From positions 46,079 through 110,078 of the forward strand of contig JBMOOG010000014.1 of assembly GCA_049324535.1 (NCBI GenBank): DNA of 64,000 bases. The letters run 5' to 3'. Shown one piece after another: positions 41,706 through 50,466 of this stretch. The translations under genes and the position numbers were made by a program. A model generated the notes under the pieces. That model ran no database searches, was not told the DNA's origin, and was given only the letters and a program-made list of their open reading frames with translations. The stretch's first letter is position 1. Each line of letters starts with the position of its first letter. The DNA comes from JBMOOG01 sp049324535. GTDB lineage: Bacteria; Pseudomonadota; Alphaproteobacteria; Rhodobacterales; Rhodobacteraceae.

Positions 41706-44615
41706 ATGTGCGCCGATACGCCCGACTACCGCGACACCGTGTTCCTGCCGCAGACCGACTTCCCGATGCGCGCGGGGCTTCCCCAGCGCGAGCCCGACTG
41801 GCTGGCGCGCTGGGAACGGATCGGCATCTATGACCGGCTGCGCGCGAAGGCGGCGAAGGCCGCGGCCGAGGGGCGCCCGCGCCCCGATTTCGTGCTGCAC
41901 GACGGCCCGCCCTATGCAAACGGCCATCTGCATATCGGCCATGCGCTGAACAAGATCCTGAAGGACATGGTGGTGCGGTCGCGCCAGATGATGGGCCACG
42001 ACAGCCGCTATGTGCCGGGCTGGGACTGCCACGGCCTGCCGATCGAATGGAAGATCGAGGAACAGTACCGCGCGCGGGGCCAGAACAAGGACGAGGTCGA
42101 CATCGTCGCCTTCCGGCAGGAATGCCGCAAGTTCGCCGAAGGCTGGGTGGCGATCCAGCGCGAGGAGTTCAAGCGCCTCGGCGTTACCGGAAACTGGGCC
42201 GACCCCTACCTGACCATGGCCTACCACGCCGAGGCGGTGATCGCCGACGAGTTCATGAAGTTTCTGATGAACGGCACGCTCTATCAGGGCTCAAAACCGG
42301 TGATGTGGTCGCCGGTGGAAAAGACCGCACTGGCCGAGGCCGAGGTGGAATACCACGACCACACCAGCCATCAGGTCTGGGTGCGGTTCCGGCCGCAGAA
42401 CGGCCTTGACGGCGCGAGCGTGGTGATCTGGACCACCACCCCCTGGACGATCCCGCAGAACCGGGCTGTCGCCTTCAACCCCGAGATCGCCTACGGCCTG
42501 TTCCGTGTCGATGCGGTGGCGGACGGGGCGGCCGCGACGGTGGGCGAGACGCTGGTTCTGGCCGACAAGCTGGCCGAGGGCGTCAAGGCGGCCGCGAAGG
42601 TCGAAGGCTGGACCCGGCTCCGCGACGTCGGCGCGGACGAGCTGGCGTCGCTTACCCTCGCCCACCCCTTCCGGGGGGTCGAGGGCGCGGGCGGCGAATG
42701 GGACTACGACGTGCCGATGCTGCCGGGCGATCACGTCACCGACGACGCCGGCACGGGCTTTGTCCATACCGCGCCCAGCCACGGTGACGACGACTATCAG
42801 CTGGGCCAGAAATTCGGCCTGCCGATGACCTACAACGTCATGGAGGACGGCAGTTTCCGCGCCGACCTGCCGCTTTTCGGCGGCCAGTCCATCATCCTGC
42901 CCGACGGCAAGGAAGGGCCGGCGAACGTGTCGGTCATCAAGCAGCTGGCCTATGCCGGCGCGCTTTTCGCCAAGGGCAAGCTCAAGCACAGCTACCCGCA
43001 TTCCTGGCGGTCGAAGGCGCCGCTGATCTACCGCAACACGCCGCAGTGGTTCGCGTCGATCGACCGTCCGCTCGAGGACGGCCTCGGCGAATACGGCGAC
43101 ACCATCCGCGCCCGCGCGCTGCGCTCGATCACCGATCTCGTGCAATGGACGCCGGTGTCGGGACGCAACCGGCTCTATTCGATGATCGAGGCGCGGCCGG
43201 ACTGGGTGCTGTCGCGCCAGCGCGCCTGGGGCGTGCCGCTGACCTGCTTCGTGAAGAAGGGGGCAAGGCCCGACGATCCCGACTTCCTTCTGCGCGACGC
43301 GGAGGTGAACGCCCGCATCAGGGCCGCCTTCGAGGCCGAGGGCGCCGATGCCTGGTACAAGCCCGGCTTCAAGGTGCATGTGCTTGCGGGGCGGGCCGAC
43401 CCGGAGGCCTATGACCAGGTGACGGACGTGCTTGACGTGTGGTTCGACTCCGGCTCGACCCATGCCTTCGTGCTGCGCGACCGCGCCGACGGCACCACGG
43501 ACGGCATCGCCGATCTCTACCTCGAAGGCACCGACCAGCACCGCGGCTGGTTCCATTCCTCGATGCTCCAGGCCTGCGCGACCAAGGGCCGCGCGCCCTA
43601 CCGGGGCGTGCTGACCCACGGCTTCACGCTCGACGAGAAGGGCATGAAGATGTCGAAGTCGCTGGGCAACACGGTGGCCCCGCAGGAGGTGATCGACCAG
43701 TACGGCGCCGACATCCTGCGGCTCTGGGTGGCGCAGTCCGACTACACGGTCGATCTGCGCATCGGCCCCGAGATCCTGAAAGGCACCGCCGACGCCTACC
43801 GGCGGCTGCGCAACACGCTGCGCTACCTGCTCGGCAGCCTTTCGGGCTTCACCGAGTCGGAACGGGTGGCGCCCGCGGACATGCCGGAACTGGAACGCTG
43901 GGTGCTGCACCGGCTGGCCGCTCTCAACCACGAGGTGCGGACGGGCTACACGGCCTATGACTTCCAGGGCGTGTTCCAGTCGCTCTTCACCTTTTGCACC
44001 GTCGATCTGTCGTCCTTCTACTTCGACGTGCGCAAGGACACGCTCTACTGCGACGCGCCGGACAGCCTGCGGCGGCGGTCCTGCCGGACGGTGATGGACA
44101 TCCTCTTCCACCGGCTCGTGACCTGGCTCGCCCCGATCCTCGTCTTCACCATGGAGGAGGTCTGGCTGGAACGCTTCCCGGGCGAGGACAGCTCGGTCCA
44201 TCTTCAGGACATTCCCGAAACCCCGGCCGACTGGCTGGACGAGCCGCTGGCCGCGCGCTGGGACATGGTGCGCCGCGCGCGGCGGGCGGTGACGGCCGCG
44301 CTCGAGGTGCAGCGGACCGCCAAGGTCATCGGCGCCTCGCTGGAAGCGGCGCCCGTGGTGCATGTCGAGGATCCCGCGATGCTCGCCGCGCTGAAGTCGG
44401 TCGATTTCGCCGATCTCTGCATCACCTCGGGTCTGGGGCTCAGCGGCGATCCGGCCCCGCAGGAGGCCTTCCGCCTGCCCGAGGTGCCGGGCGTCGGCGT
44501 GGTCTTCGAGAGGGCCGAGGGCGCGAAATGCGAACGCTGCTGGAAGATCCTGCCGGATGTCGGCACGCACCGCCATCCCGGCACCTGCGCCCGCTGCGAC
44601 GCGGCGCTCGGCTGA
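41706..44615 (+). CDS. ileS: Isoleucyl-tRNA synthetase
   Basis: A 969-residue class I synthetase. It has the HIGH signature in GPPYANGHLHIGHALNKIL (about 66), the editing-domain WTTTPWTIPQNRAVAF (threonine-rich motif), the KMSKS loop FTLDEKGMKMSKSLGN (about 645) and an anticodon domain. The C-terminal zinc finger has four Cys (CERCWKILPD, CARCDAAL). Two ATG codons are possible; 41706 gives MCADTPDYRDTVFLPQTDFP, the family N-terminus. A promoter and leader frame lie upstream. Confidence 0.97.
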   Translation: MCADTPDYRDTVFLPQTDFPMRAGLPQREPDWLARWERIGIYDRLRAKAAKAAAEGRPRPDFVLHDGPPYANGHLHIGHALNKILKDMVVRSRQMMGHDSRYVPGWDCHGLPIEWKIEEQYRARGQNKDEVDIVAFRQECRKFAEGWVAIQREEFKRLGVTGNWADPYLTMAYHAEAVIADEFMKFLMNGTLYQGSKPVMWSPVEKTALAEAEVEYHDHTSHQVWVRFRPQNGLDGASVVIWTTTPWTIPQNRAVAFNPEIAYGLFRVDAVADGAAATVGETLVLADKLAEGVKAAAKVEGWTRLRDVGADELASLTLAHPFRGVEGAGGEWDYDVPMLPGDHVTDDAGTGFVHTAPSHGDDDYQLGQKFGLPMTYNVMEDGSFRADLPLFGGQSIILPDGKEGPANVSVIKQLAYAGALFAKGKLKHSYPHSWRSKAPLIYRNTPQWFASIDRPLEDGLGEYGDTIRARALRSITDLVQWTPVSGRNRLYSMIEARPDWVLSRQRAWGVPLTCFVKKGARPDDPDFLLRDAEVNARIRAAFEAEGADAWYKPGFKVHVLAGRADPEAYDQVTDVLDVWFDSGSTHAFVLRDRADGTTDGIADLYLEGTDQHRGWFHSSMLQACATKGRAPYRGVLTHGFTLDEKGMKMSKSLGNTVAPQEVIDQYGADILRLWVAQSDYTVDLRIGPEILKGTADAYRRLRNTLRYLLGSLSGFTESERVAPADMPELERWVLHRLAALNHEVRTGYTAYDFQGVFQSLFTFCTVDLSSFYFDVRKDTLYCDAPDSLRRRSCRTVMDILFHRLVTWLAPILVFTMEEVWLERFPGEDSSVHLQDIPETPADWLDEPLAARWDMVRRARRAVTAALEVQRTAKVIGASLEAAPVVHVEDPAMLAALKSVDFADLCITSGLGLSGDPAPQEAFRLPEVPGVGVVFERAEGAKCERCWKILPDVGTHRHPGTCARCDAALG

Positions 44616-44679
44616 CGCCGCGCGAAGGGGCCGCAGCTTCCGGGTTGCGGCGCCGCGCCTTTCGCGCGACGCTTGGCCC

Positions 44680-45132
44680 ATGCCCGAGGCCTCGACCCAA
44701 AGCCCGTTCGGCCCGCTGACCCTGACCGAGGAGGACGGGCAGATCACCCGCCTGTCCTGGCGGGCGGGCGCGCGTGACCGGACGCCGGCGCTCGACCGGG
44801 CGGTGGCGCAGCTTGGCGCGTATTTCGCCGGCACCCGCCGCGCCTTCGATCTGCCGCTGCGGTTCGGCGAGGGGTTCCAGGGCAGCTTCCTGCGCGCGCT
44901 GGCCGCGATTCCCTTCGGCGAGACGCGGACCTATGGCGAACTTGCGGCCGATCTCGGCGCAAGCCCCCAGGCCATCGGCCAGGCTTGCGGCGCCAATCCG
45001 ATGCCGGTCCTCATCCCCTGCCATCGGGTGCTGGCCGCGGGCGGCCGGCTCGGCGGGTTCTCGGCGCCGGGCGGGATCGAGACCAAGGTGGCGCTTCTGC
45101 GCCACGAGGGGGCGGCGGGCCTGCTGATCTGA
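44680..45132 (+). CDS. ogt: Methylated-DNA-protein cysteine methyltransferase
   Basis: A 150-residue suicide repair enzyme that removes methyl groups from O6-methylguanine. The acceptor Cys is in PVLIPCHRVLAAGGRLGGFS (about 117). The helix-turn-helix and Asn hinge are in AIPFGETRTYGELAADLGA and AIGQACGANP. It lacks an Ada regulatory domain, so it is the constitutive Ogt form. The ATG at 44680 starts the conserved part, 64 bases after ileS. Confidence 0.93.
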   Translation: MPEASTQSPFGPLTLTEEDGQITRLSWRAGARDRTPALDRAVAQLGAYFAGTRRAFDLPLRFGEGFQGSFLRALAAIPFGETRTYGELAADLGASPQAIGQACGANPMPVLIPCHRVLAAGGRLGGFSAPGGIETKVALLRHEGAAGLLI

Positions 45133-45229
45133 CCCCGCGAAGGATCCCGCACGAATCCCGGATTTCTGGTAGCCTGCCGATCAGCCCGAACCGGCGGAAG
45201 AGACCGGAACCGGGGACAGGGAGGACAGC

Positions 45230-46783
45230 ATGCACATCTACGAGAGCCGGTTTCCACCGGTGGCGGACCCCGGGCTGAGCATAAGCGAACTGGTGTTCCG
45301 CGACGACGCCGGACACGATGCCGACCCGGCGCTGATCGACGGGCCCACGGGCCGCGTGCTGAGCCGGGGCGAGCTTTTCCGCGGGGTGCAGCGGCTGGCA
45401 GGGGGCCTGTCGGCGCGCGGCTTTGCCTCGGGCGCGACGGTCGCGATCATGGCGCCCAACCTGCCCGAATACGCGCTCGTCTTCCACGCCGTGGCCTGGG
45501 CGGGTGGCACGCTGACCACGGTCAATCCGACCTACACCGCAAGCGAGGTCCAGCATCAACTCAAGGACAGCGGTGCGACGCTGCTCATCACCGTCGCGCC
45601 GTTCCTCGAGACCGCCCGCGCGGCGGTGCAGGACACCGCCGTGCGCGAGATCGCGGTGATCGGGCAGGCCGAGGGCGCGCTGCCGCTCGCCTCGCTGATG
45701 GGCGAGCCGATGACCGCCCAGGCGCCGGTCGATCTCTCCGGCCATGTCGTGGTGCTGCCCTATTCCTCGGGCACGACCGGCCTGCCCAAGGGGGTGATGC
45801 TGTCGCACCGCAATCTGGTGATGAATGTCCTTCAGGCCATGGCGGTTCTCGAGATCCCCAGGGGCGAGCGCACGGTCGCCTTCCTGCCCTTCTTCCACAT
45901 CTACGGACAGACGGTGTTCCTGAACCTCTATCTTGCCGCCGGCGGCGTGCCGGTGACGATGCCGCGGTTCGATCTCGAGACGTTCCTGCGGCTGGTGGCC
46001 GAGCATCGGACGCCGCGCATCTGGTCGGTGCCGCCGGTGGCGCTGGCGCTGGCCAAGCACCCGATGGTGGCCGCGGCCGACCTTTCCGCCCTGCGCACGG
46101 TCTACACCGCCGCCGCCCCCGCGGATGCCGCGCTGACCGATGCGGTGTCGGCCCGGCTGGGCGTCGAGGCGATGCAGGCCTATGGCATGACCGAACTCAG
46201 CCCGGTGTCGCATGTGAACCCCTCGGGCCGAGGCCGGCCGGGGGCGGCGGGGCTGGCCGTGCCGATGACGGACTGCCGGATCGTCGATCCCGAGACGGGG
46301 ATCGACCGCGAACCGGGGCAGGAAGGGGAACTCTGGGTGCGGGGCCCGCAGGTGATGCTCGGCTATCACCGCAACCCGGCCGCCACCGCGGCGACGATCA
46401 CCCCGGACGGATGGCTGCGCACGGGCGATCTGGGCGTGATCGACGCCGACGGCTATCTCTTCGTGCGCGACCGGGTGAAGGAGCTCATCAAGGTCAAGGG
46501 GTTCCAGGTGCCGCCCGCCGAGGTCGAGGCGGCCCTGCTGGCGCTGCCCTCGGTGGCCGATGCCGCGGTTGTCGGCGTCGCCGACCCCGAGGCGGGCGAG
46601 GCGCCGGTCGCCTTCGTGGTCCGCGCGCCGGGGTCCACGGTCTCGGCCGACGACCTGCGCGCCCATTGCGAGGGCTGTCTTGCGCATTACAAGCACCCGC
46701 GCGACTTCCGCTTCGTGGAGGCGATCCCGAAGTCGGCCTCGGGCAAGATCCTGAGGCGGGTGCTGAAGGCGCAGGCCGGATGA
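45230..46783 (+). CDS. AMP-binding acyl-CoA ligase (4-coumarate--CoA ligase-like)
   Basis: A 517-residue ANL enzyme. The adenylate loop is YSSGTTGLPKGVMLSHRN (about 178). MQAYGMTELSPVSH (about 320) is the substrate/ATP motif, WLRTGDLGVIDADGYLFVRD the hinge, and IPKSASGKILRRVL carries the catalytic Lys. The sequence resembles plant-type 4CL and bacterial aromatic or medium-chain ligases; the acid is unknown. GGGAGGACAGC precedes the ATG. No related catabolic genes are adjacent. Confidence 0.92.
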   Translation: MHIYESRFPPVADPGLSISELVFRDDAGHDADPALIDGPTGRVLSRGELFRGVQRLAGGLSARGFASGATVAIMAPNLPEYALVFHAVAWAGGTLTTVNPTYTASEVQHQLKDSGATLLITVAPFLETARAAVQDTAVREIAVIGQAEGALPLASLMGEPMTAQAPVDLSGHVVVLPYSSGTTGLPKGVMLSHRNLVMNVLQAMAVLEIPRGERTVAFLPFFHIYGQTVFLNLYLAAGGVPVTMPRFDLETFLRLVAEHRTPRIWSVPPVALALAKHPMVAAADLSALRTVYTAAAPADAALTDAVSARLGVEAMQAYGMTELSPVSHVNPSGRGRPGAAGLAVPMTDCRIVDPETGIDREPGQEGELWVRGPQVMLGYHRNPAATAATITPDGWLRTGDLGVIDADGYLFVRDRVKELIKVKGFQVPPAEVEAALLALPSVADAAVVGVADPEAGEAPVAFVVRAPGSTVSADDLRAHCEGCLAHYKHPRDFRFVEAIPKSASGKILRRVLKAQAG

Positions 46784-46810
46784 CCGGACCGCGTCGCGCG
46801 GCCGGGCGGA

Positions 46811-47065
46811 TCAGACGCGCTTGACGATCCGCAGGATCACCAGAAGGATCACGGCGCCGATGGTGGCGCTGATGATCCAGCCGATCATGCCGCCGCCAAG
46901 GCCGAAGCCCATCGCCGGGAAGAGATACCCCGCGATCACCGCGCCGACGATGCCGACCACGATGTCGCCCAGCAGGCCGAAGCCTCCGCCCTTGACGATC
47001 ACGCCCGCCAGCCAGCCGGCGATCGCGCCGACGACGAGGAAGATGATCAGACCTCCGATGCCCAT
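46811..47065 (-). CDS. GlsB/YeaQ/YmgE-family small membrane protein
   Basis: An 84-residue protein with three hydrophobic helices separated by glycine-rich turns: GGLIIFLVVGAIAGWLAGVI, LLGDIVVGIVGAVIAGYLF and MIGWIISATIGAVILLVIL. It is a transglycosylase-associated/stress-response membrane protein, often induced by acid, osmotic or stationary-phase stress. The ATG at 47065 begins the family sequence; 14 upstream residues in frame are not conserved. Confidence 0.92.
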   Translation of the reverse strand: MGIGGLIIFLVVGAIAGWLAGVIVKGGGFGLLGDIVVGIVGAVIAGYLFPAMGFGLGGGMIGWIISATIGAVILLVILRIVKRV

Positions 47066-47143
47066 GGCAGTCTCCCCATGCCTGCGCCAGCCCGGCGCCC
47101 CTGGCATCTAGCGCCGCGGACGACCGCGGCAACGCCGGACCGG

Positions 47144-47842
47144 TCAGGAATGGCTGCGGTCGGGCAGAAGCTGCTGGGCGGCACCCGCCAGAAGAAGGTA
47201 GAGCGAGCTCAGCACAAGCCCGGCATGCGCCCAGCTCTGCGGGTGGAAATCGACCCGCGCCGCCCAGGCGGCAAAGCCCACCCACGCGAGGGCGACCGGC
47301 AGCGACACCGCGCGCCAGCGCTCGGTCCGCACCGGATGGATGAACTTGATGTTTGTGAACATCGCCACGGCCAGCGCCACGACGATCGCGAGGATGATCC
47401 AGAAGTCGGGCTTAAGCGCGAAAAGCACGAGGACGACCATGTTCCAGCAGGCCGGGAAGCCGGCGAAGGAATTGTCCTTGGTCTTCATGCGGGTGTCGGC
47501 GAAATAGACCACGCTGGCGTAGACGATGACGATGATCGCGATCCAGCCCGTCCAGCCCGGCAGCAGCCCCGACTTGAAGAGCGCGAAGGCCGGGATGAAG
47601 ACATAGGTGAGATAGTCCACGATCAGGTCCATCAGCACCCCGTCGTAGGTGGGCCAGTTGGACTTGACGTCGTAGCGCCGCGCCAGGGGGCCGTCGAGCC
47701 CGTCCACGATCAGCGCGACCACCAGCCACAGGAACATCAGGTCCCAGTTTCCTTCGGCCGCCGCCAGAAGCGCAAGGATCGACAGGATCGCGCCGGTTGC
47801 GGTGAAGAGGTGCACCGACAGGGCCTTGAGGCGAGGGGTCAT
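47144..47842 (-). CDS. pcs: Phosphatidylcholine synthase
   Basis: A 232-residue inner-membrane CDP-alcohol phosphotransferase that condenses CDP-diacylglycerol with choline. The catalytic motif starts DGPLARRYDVKSNWPTYDG and continues VLMDLIVD. It reads DGx2ARx12Gx3Dx3D, the longer-spaced form typical of Pcs rather than phosphatidylglycerol synthases. About eight helices. The ATG at 47842 was chosen because upstream sequence in frame is antisense-like. It lies 37 bases downstream of xerC on the same strand. Confidence 0.93.
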   Translation of the reverse strand: MTPRLKALSVHLFTATGAILSILALLAAAEGNWDLMFLWLVVALIVDGLDGPLARRYDVKSNWPTYDGVLMDLIVDYLTYVFIPAFALFKSGLLPGWTGWIAIIVIVYASVVYFADTRMKTKDNSFAGFPACWNMVVLVLFALKPDFWIILAIVVALAVAMFTNIKFIHPVRTERWRAVSLPVALAWVGFAAWAARVDFHPQSWAHAGLVLSSLYLLLAGAAQQLLPDRSHS

Positions 47843-47879
47843 TGGCTCTTTCCCGTGGCGGCACCGGCGTCGCCAGGCG

Positions 47880-48809
47880 TCAGGCGCGCGGGTGTGCCCG
47901 TTCGTATATGTCCAAGAGCCGCGCGGTGTCCACCGCCGTATAGGCCTGGGTGGTGGAAAGCGAGGCGTGGCCGAGAAGCTCCTGGATCGCGCGCAGGTCC
48001 CCCCCGGCCGCAAGGAGATGCGTGGCGAAGCTGTGGCGCAGCGCGTGCGGGGTCGCGCTGGACGGCAGTCCCAGCCCGTTGCGGGCCCGGGCCATCGCCT
48101 GCGCCACGAGCCTCGGGTTGAGCGGTCCGCCGCGCGCGCCCCGGAAGAGCGCCCCGGCCGGGTCGGAGGCGACGGGGAACGGGACCAGCCGCACATAGTC
48201 GGCGACCGCCGCGCGCGCCACCGGCAGGACCGGAACGACCCGTTCCTTGCCGCCCTTGCCGCGGATGCGCAGGGTCTCGGGCAGCACCGCCTGCGCGCCG
48301 GTCAGGCCGAGCGCCTCGGAAATCCGCAGGCCGCAGCCGTAGAGGAGCGTCAGCACCGCCGCGTCGCGGGCCGCGATCCACGGTTCCGCCGCCTGAAGGG
48401 CCACGGTCTCGATCATGCGCCGCGCGCCGGTCTCGCTCAGCGGCCGGGGCAGGCGGCGCCGATACCTGGGCGCGCGGGCGGCGAGAACCGGCGTCGCGTC
48501 GAAGCCCTCGCGGTCCGAGAGCCAGCGGATGAAGGACTTGACCGAGGACAGGCGTCGCGCGGCCGAGCGCGGCGACAGGCCCCGGCCGCGCTCGTGGGCG
48601 AGGAAGGCCCGCGTGTCGGATTGCGTGATCGCCGCCAGACGCGCGATGCCGAGGCCCTCGCCATGATGGACGGCCAGAAAGGCCAGAAAGGCGCCCACGT
48701 CGGCGGCATAGGCGGTTCGGGTGTTCGACGCGGCGCCCTCGATGCCGGTCAGGTGGTCGAGCCAGCGTTCGAGCGCGTCGCGCGCCGCCGCGGAAAGGGC
48801 CGCCGACAC
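47880..48809 (-). CDS. xerC: Tyrosine recombinase XerC
   Basis: A 309-residue recombinase for chromosome-dimer resolution at dif. Catalytic residues are Arg in LLYGCGLRISEALGL, Lys in IRGKGGKERVVPVL, the HxxR pair in TPHALRHSFATHLL, His in ELLGHASLSTTQAYT and the nucleophile Tyr in that same segment. The N-terminal SAM-like core-binding domain has TRTAYAADVGAFLAFL. Genomic order DUF484-xerC is the usual one, with a 10-base gap, and supports XerC over XerD or a phage integrase. Confidence 0.95.
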   Translation of the reverse strand: MSAALSAAARDALERWLDHLTGIEGAASNTRTAYAADVGAFLAFLAVHHGEGLGIARLAAITQSDTRAFLAHERGRGLSPRSAARRLSSVKSFIRWLSDREGFDATPVLAARAPRYRRRLPRPLSETGARRMIETVALQAAEPWIAARDAAVLTLLYGCGLRISEALGLTGAQAVLPETLRIRGKGGKERVVPVLPVARAAVADYVRLVPFPVASDPAGALFRGARGGPLNPRLVAQAMARARNGLGLPSSATPHALRHSFATHLLAAGGDLRAIQELLGHASLSTTQAYTAVDTARLLDIYERAHPRA

Positions 48810-48819
48810 GGAGCCGGCC

Positions 48820-49524
48820 TCAGTCGAGCCAGCGGCGCATCGCGCGCTCGAACACGGCGCCGAAGAAGGTGAGCAGATCGGTGCCCTGATTGGGCCGGAA
48901 CTGGTGCGGATCCTCGGCCCCGAAGGCCACCATGCCGGGCAGCCGGCCCGGCCCGAGATCGACGCGCAGCAGCGCCTCGGAGCGCACCCAGGCGCCGTCG
49001 TCGCCGTAGATGCCCGCCGCGTCGGGCGTCGCCTGGCGCAGGACCACGGGCCGCGCGGCGCCGTTGCGACCGGCCCGCATGTAGGCGTCGATGAAGCCCG
49101 GGCCGGCCAGGGTGAGAATGTCGTTCAGCCGGTGCAGGACCGGATCGTCGGCATCCTGCGTGGTCTCCAGCACGAGCCGCACGCGCTCGACCCGCAGGAC
49201 CTGGGCGACCTCGGTGCCGAGGTTGTGCAGGAAGTCCTCGAACCGGGTCGGCTCCAGCATCGACAGCACGGCGCGGTGGATCTGGTTGGTCCCGGCGAGG
49301 TTCTCGTAGGCGGCGGCGATCACCGACCGGTGGGTGTCCTCCAGCCGGTCCAGCCGGGCTTCCAGCCGCTCCATCGCGATGCCGCGCAGGTCGACGATGT
49401 TCGACCCCATGGCGCGTTCGTTCGCGGCGATGAGCGCGCGCATCAGGTCGCGGTCCTCGAGGATCATCTCGGGTTCCGCGATCAGTTTCTCGCGCACCTC
49501 GCCTGCAATCGCCCGATCGGTCAT
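48820..49524 (-). CDS. DUF484 family protein
   Basis: A 234-residue protein with an N-terminal helical segment (VREKLIAEPEMILEDRDLMRAL), a coiled coil (MERLEARLDRLEDTHRSVIAAA) and a GAF-like C-terminal domain (LPGMVAFGAEDPHQFRPNQG). DUF484 genes commonly precede xerC. Function unknown; a GAF fold suggests ligand sensing. Confidence 0.9.
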   Translation of the reverse strand: MTDRAIAGEVREKLIAEPEMILEDRDLMRALIAANERAMGSNIVDLRGIAMERLEARLDRLEDTHRSVIAAAYENLAGTNQIHRAVLSMLEPTRFEDFLHNLGTEVAQVLRVERVRLVLETTQDADDPVLHRLNDILTLAGPGFIDAYMRAGRNGAARPVVLRQATPDAAGIYGDDGAWVRSEALLRVDLGPGRLPGMVAFGAEDPHQFRPNQGTDLLTFFGAVFERAMRRWLD

Positions 49525-49651
49525 CGTCCGCCCCGTCCGTTGTCGCCGTTCGGACGGGACACTAGCAAGGTTCGCGCGAGGCCGCCGCGATTTTTTCGCT
49601 GCCCGCGCGAGTCGGGCGCCGACCGTTGCGCGGCGGACTCGCTCCGGCGCC

Positions 49652-50305
49652 TCAGGCGATGGTCTGGCCGGTCTTGGCCCAGTCCTTGAGGAACTGGTCG
49701 AGGCCCCGGTCGGTCAGAGGATGGCTGACCATCGCCTTGATGACCGAGGGCGGGGCGGTGATCACATCGGCGCCGATGCGGGCGCAGTCGATGACGTGGT
49801 TGACCGAGCGAATCGAGGCGGCGAGGATCTGGGTCGGGTAGTCGTAGTTGTCGTAGATGGTGCGGATGTCGGCGATCAGCTCGATGCCGTCGGCGTGCAT
49901 GTCGTCGATGCGGCCCACGAAGGGCGAGATGAAGGTGGCGCCGGCCTTGGCGGCGAGGATCGCCTGCGCGGCCGAGAAGCAGAGGGTGACGTTGACCATG
50001 TGGCCTTCGGAGGCGAAGGCACGGCAGGCGGCGAGCCCGTCCCAGGTCAGCGGCACCTTGATCGCGATGTTCGGGGCGATCTTGGCAAGCTTCAGCCCTT
50101 CGGCGATCATGGCCTTGGCCTCGGTGGCCACCACTTCGGCAGAGACGGGCCCCGAGACCATGTCGCAGATCTCTTTCGTGACCTCGACGATGTTGCGGCC
50201 CGACTTCAGGATCAGCGAGGGATTGGTGGTCACGCCATCGACCATGCCGAGGTCGTTGAGTTCCTTGATTGCGGCAACGTCGGCGGTATCGACGAAGAAT
50301 TTCAT
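49652..50305 (-). CDS. fsa: Fructose-6-phosphate aldolase / transaldolase-like
   Basis: A 217-residue small transaldolase of the FSA/TalC group. The Schiff-base Lys is in NIAIKVPLTWDGLAACRAF (about 86). Other markers are MKFFVDTADVAAIKELNDLG, GVTTNPSLI and GATFISPFVGRIDDM. The short length and decameric-type sequence separate it from the 320-residue TalB. It could cleave fructose-6-phosphate or act as a true transaldolase. AGGAGGTG lies before the ATG. Confidence 0.9.
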   Translation of the reverse strand: MKFFVDTADVAAIKELNDLGMVDGVTTNPSLILKSGRNIVEVTKEICDMVSGPVSAEVVATEAKAMIAEGLKLAKIAPNIAIKVPLTWDGLAACRAFASEGHMVNVTLCFSAAQAILAAKAGATFISPFVGRIDDMHADGIELIADIRTIYDNYDYPTQILAASIRSVNHVIDCARIGADVITAPPSVIKAMVSHPLTDRGLDQFLKDWAKTGQTIA

Positions 50306-50466
50306 GGGGCACCTCCTGGGCTTTCGATCCGCAGATAGCGCAAACGTGCGTTCGCAGAAACCCCCGGGCGCGCGATTTGTCGCAGGGCGCGGGGGGCCGC
50401 CTGCCCCCTCGCGGCCCGCGGCCGCACCGGCCGGGGACGGTTCCGTCCGGGGGAAGGGGCCGGCGC

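Noticed and set aside
47880..48809. Phage or island integrase
   Set aside because: The tyrosine recombinase sits beside DUF484 with no att-like repeats or mobile genes, so it is chromosomal XerC.
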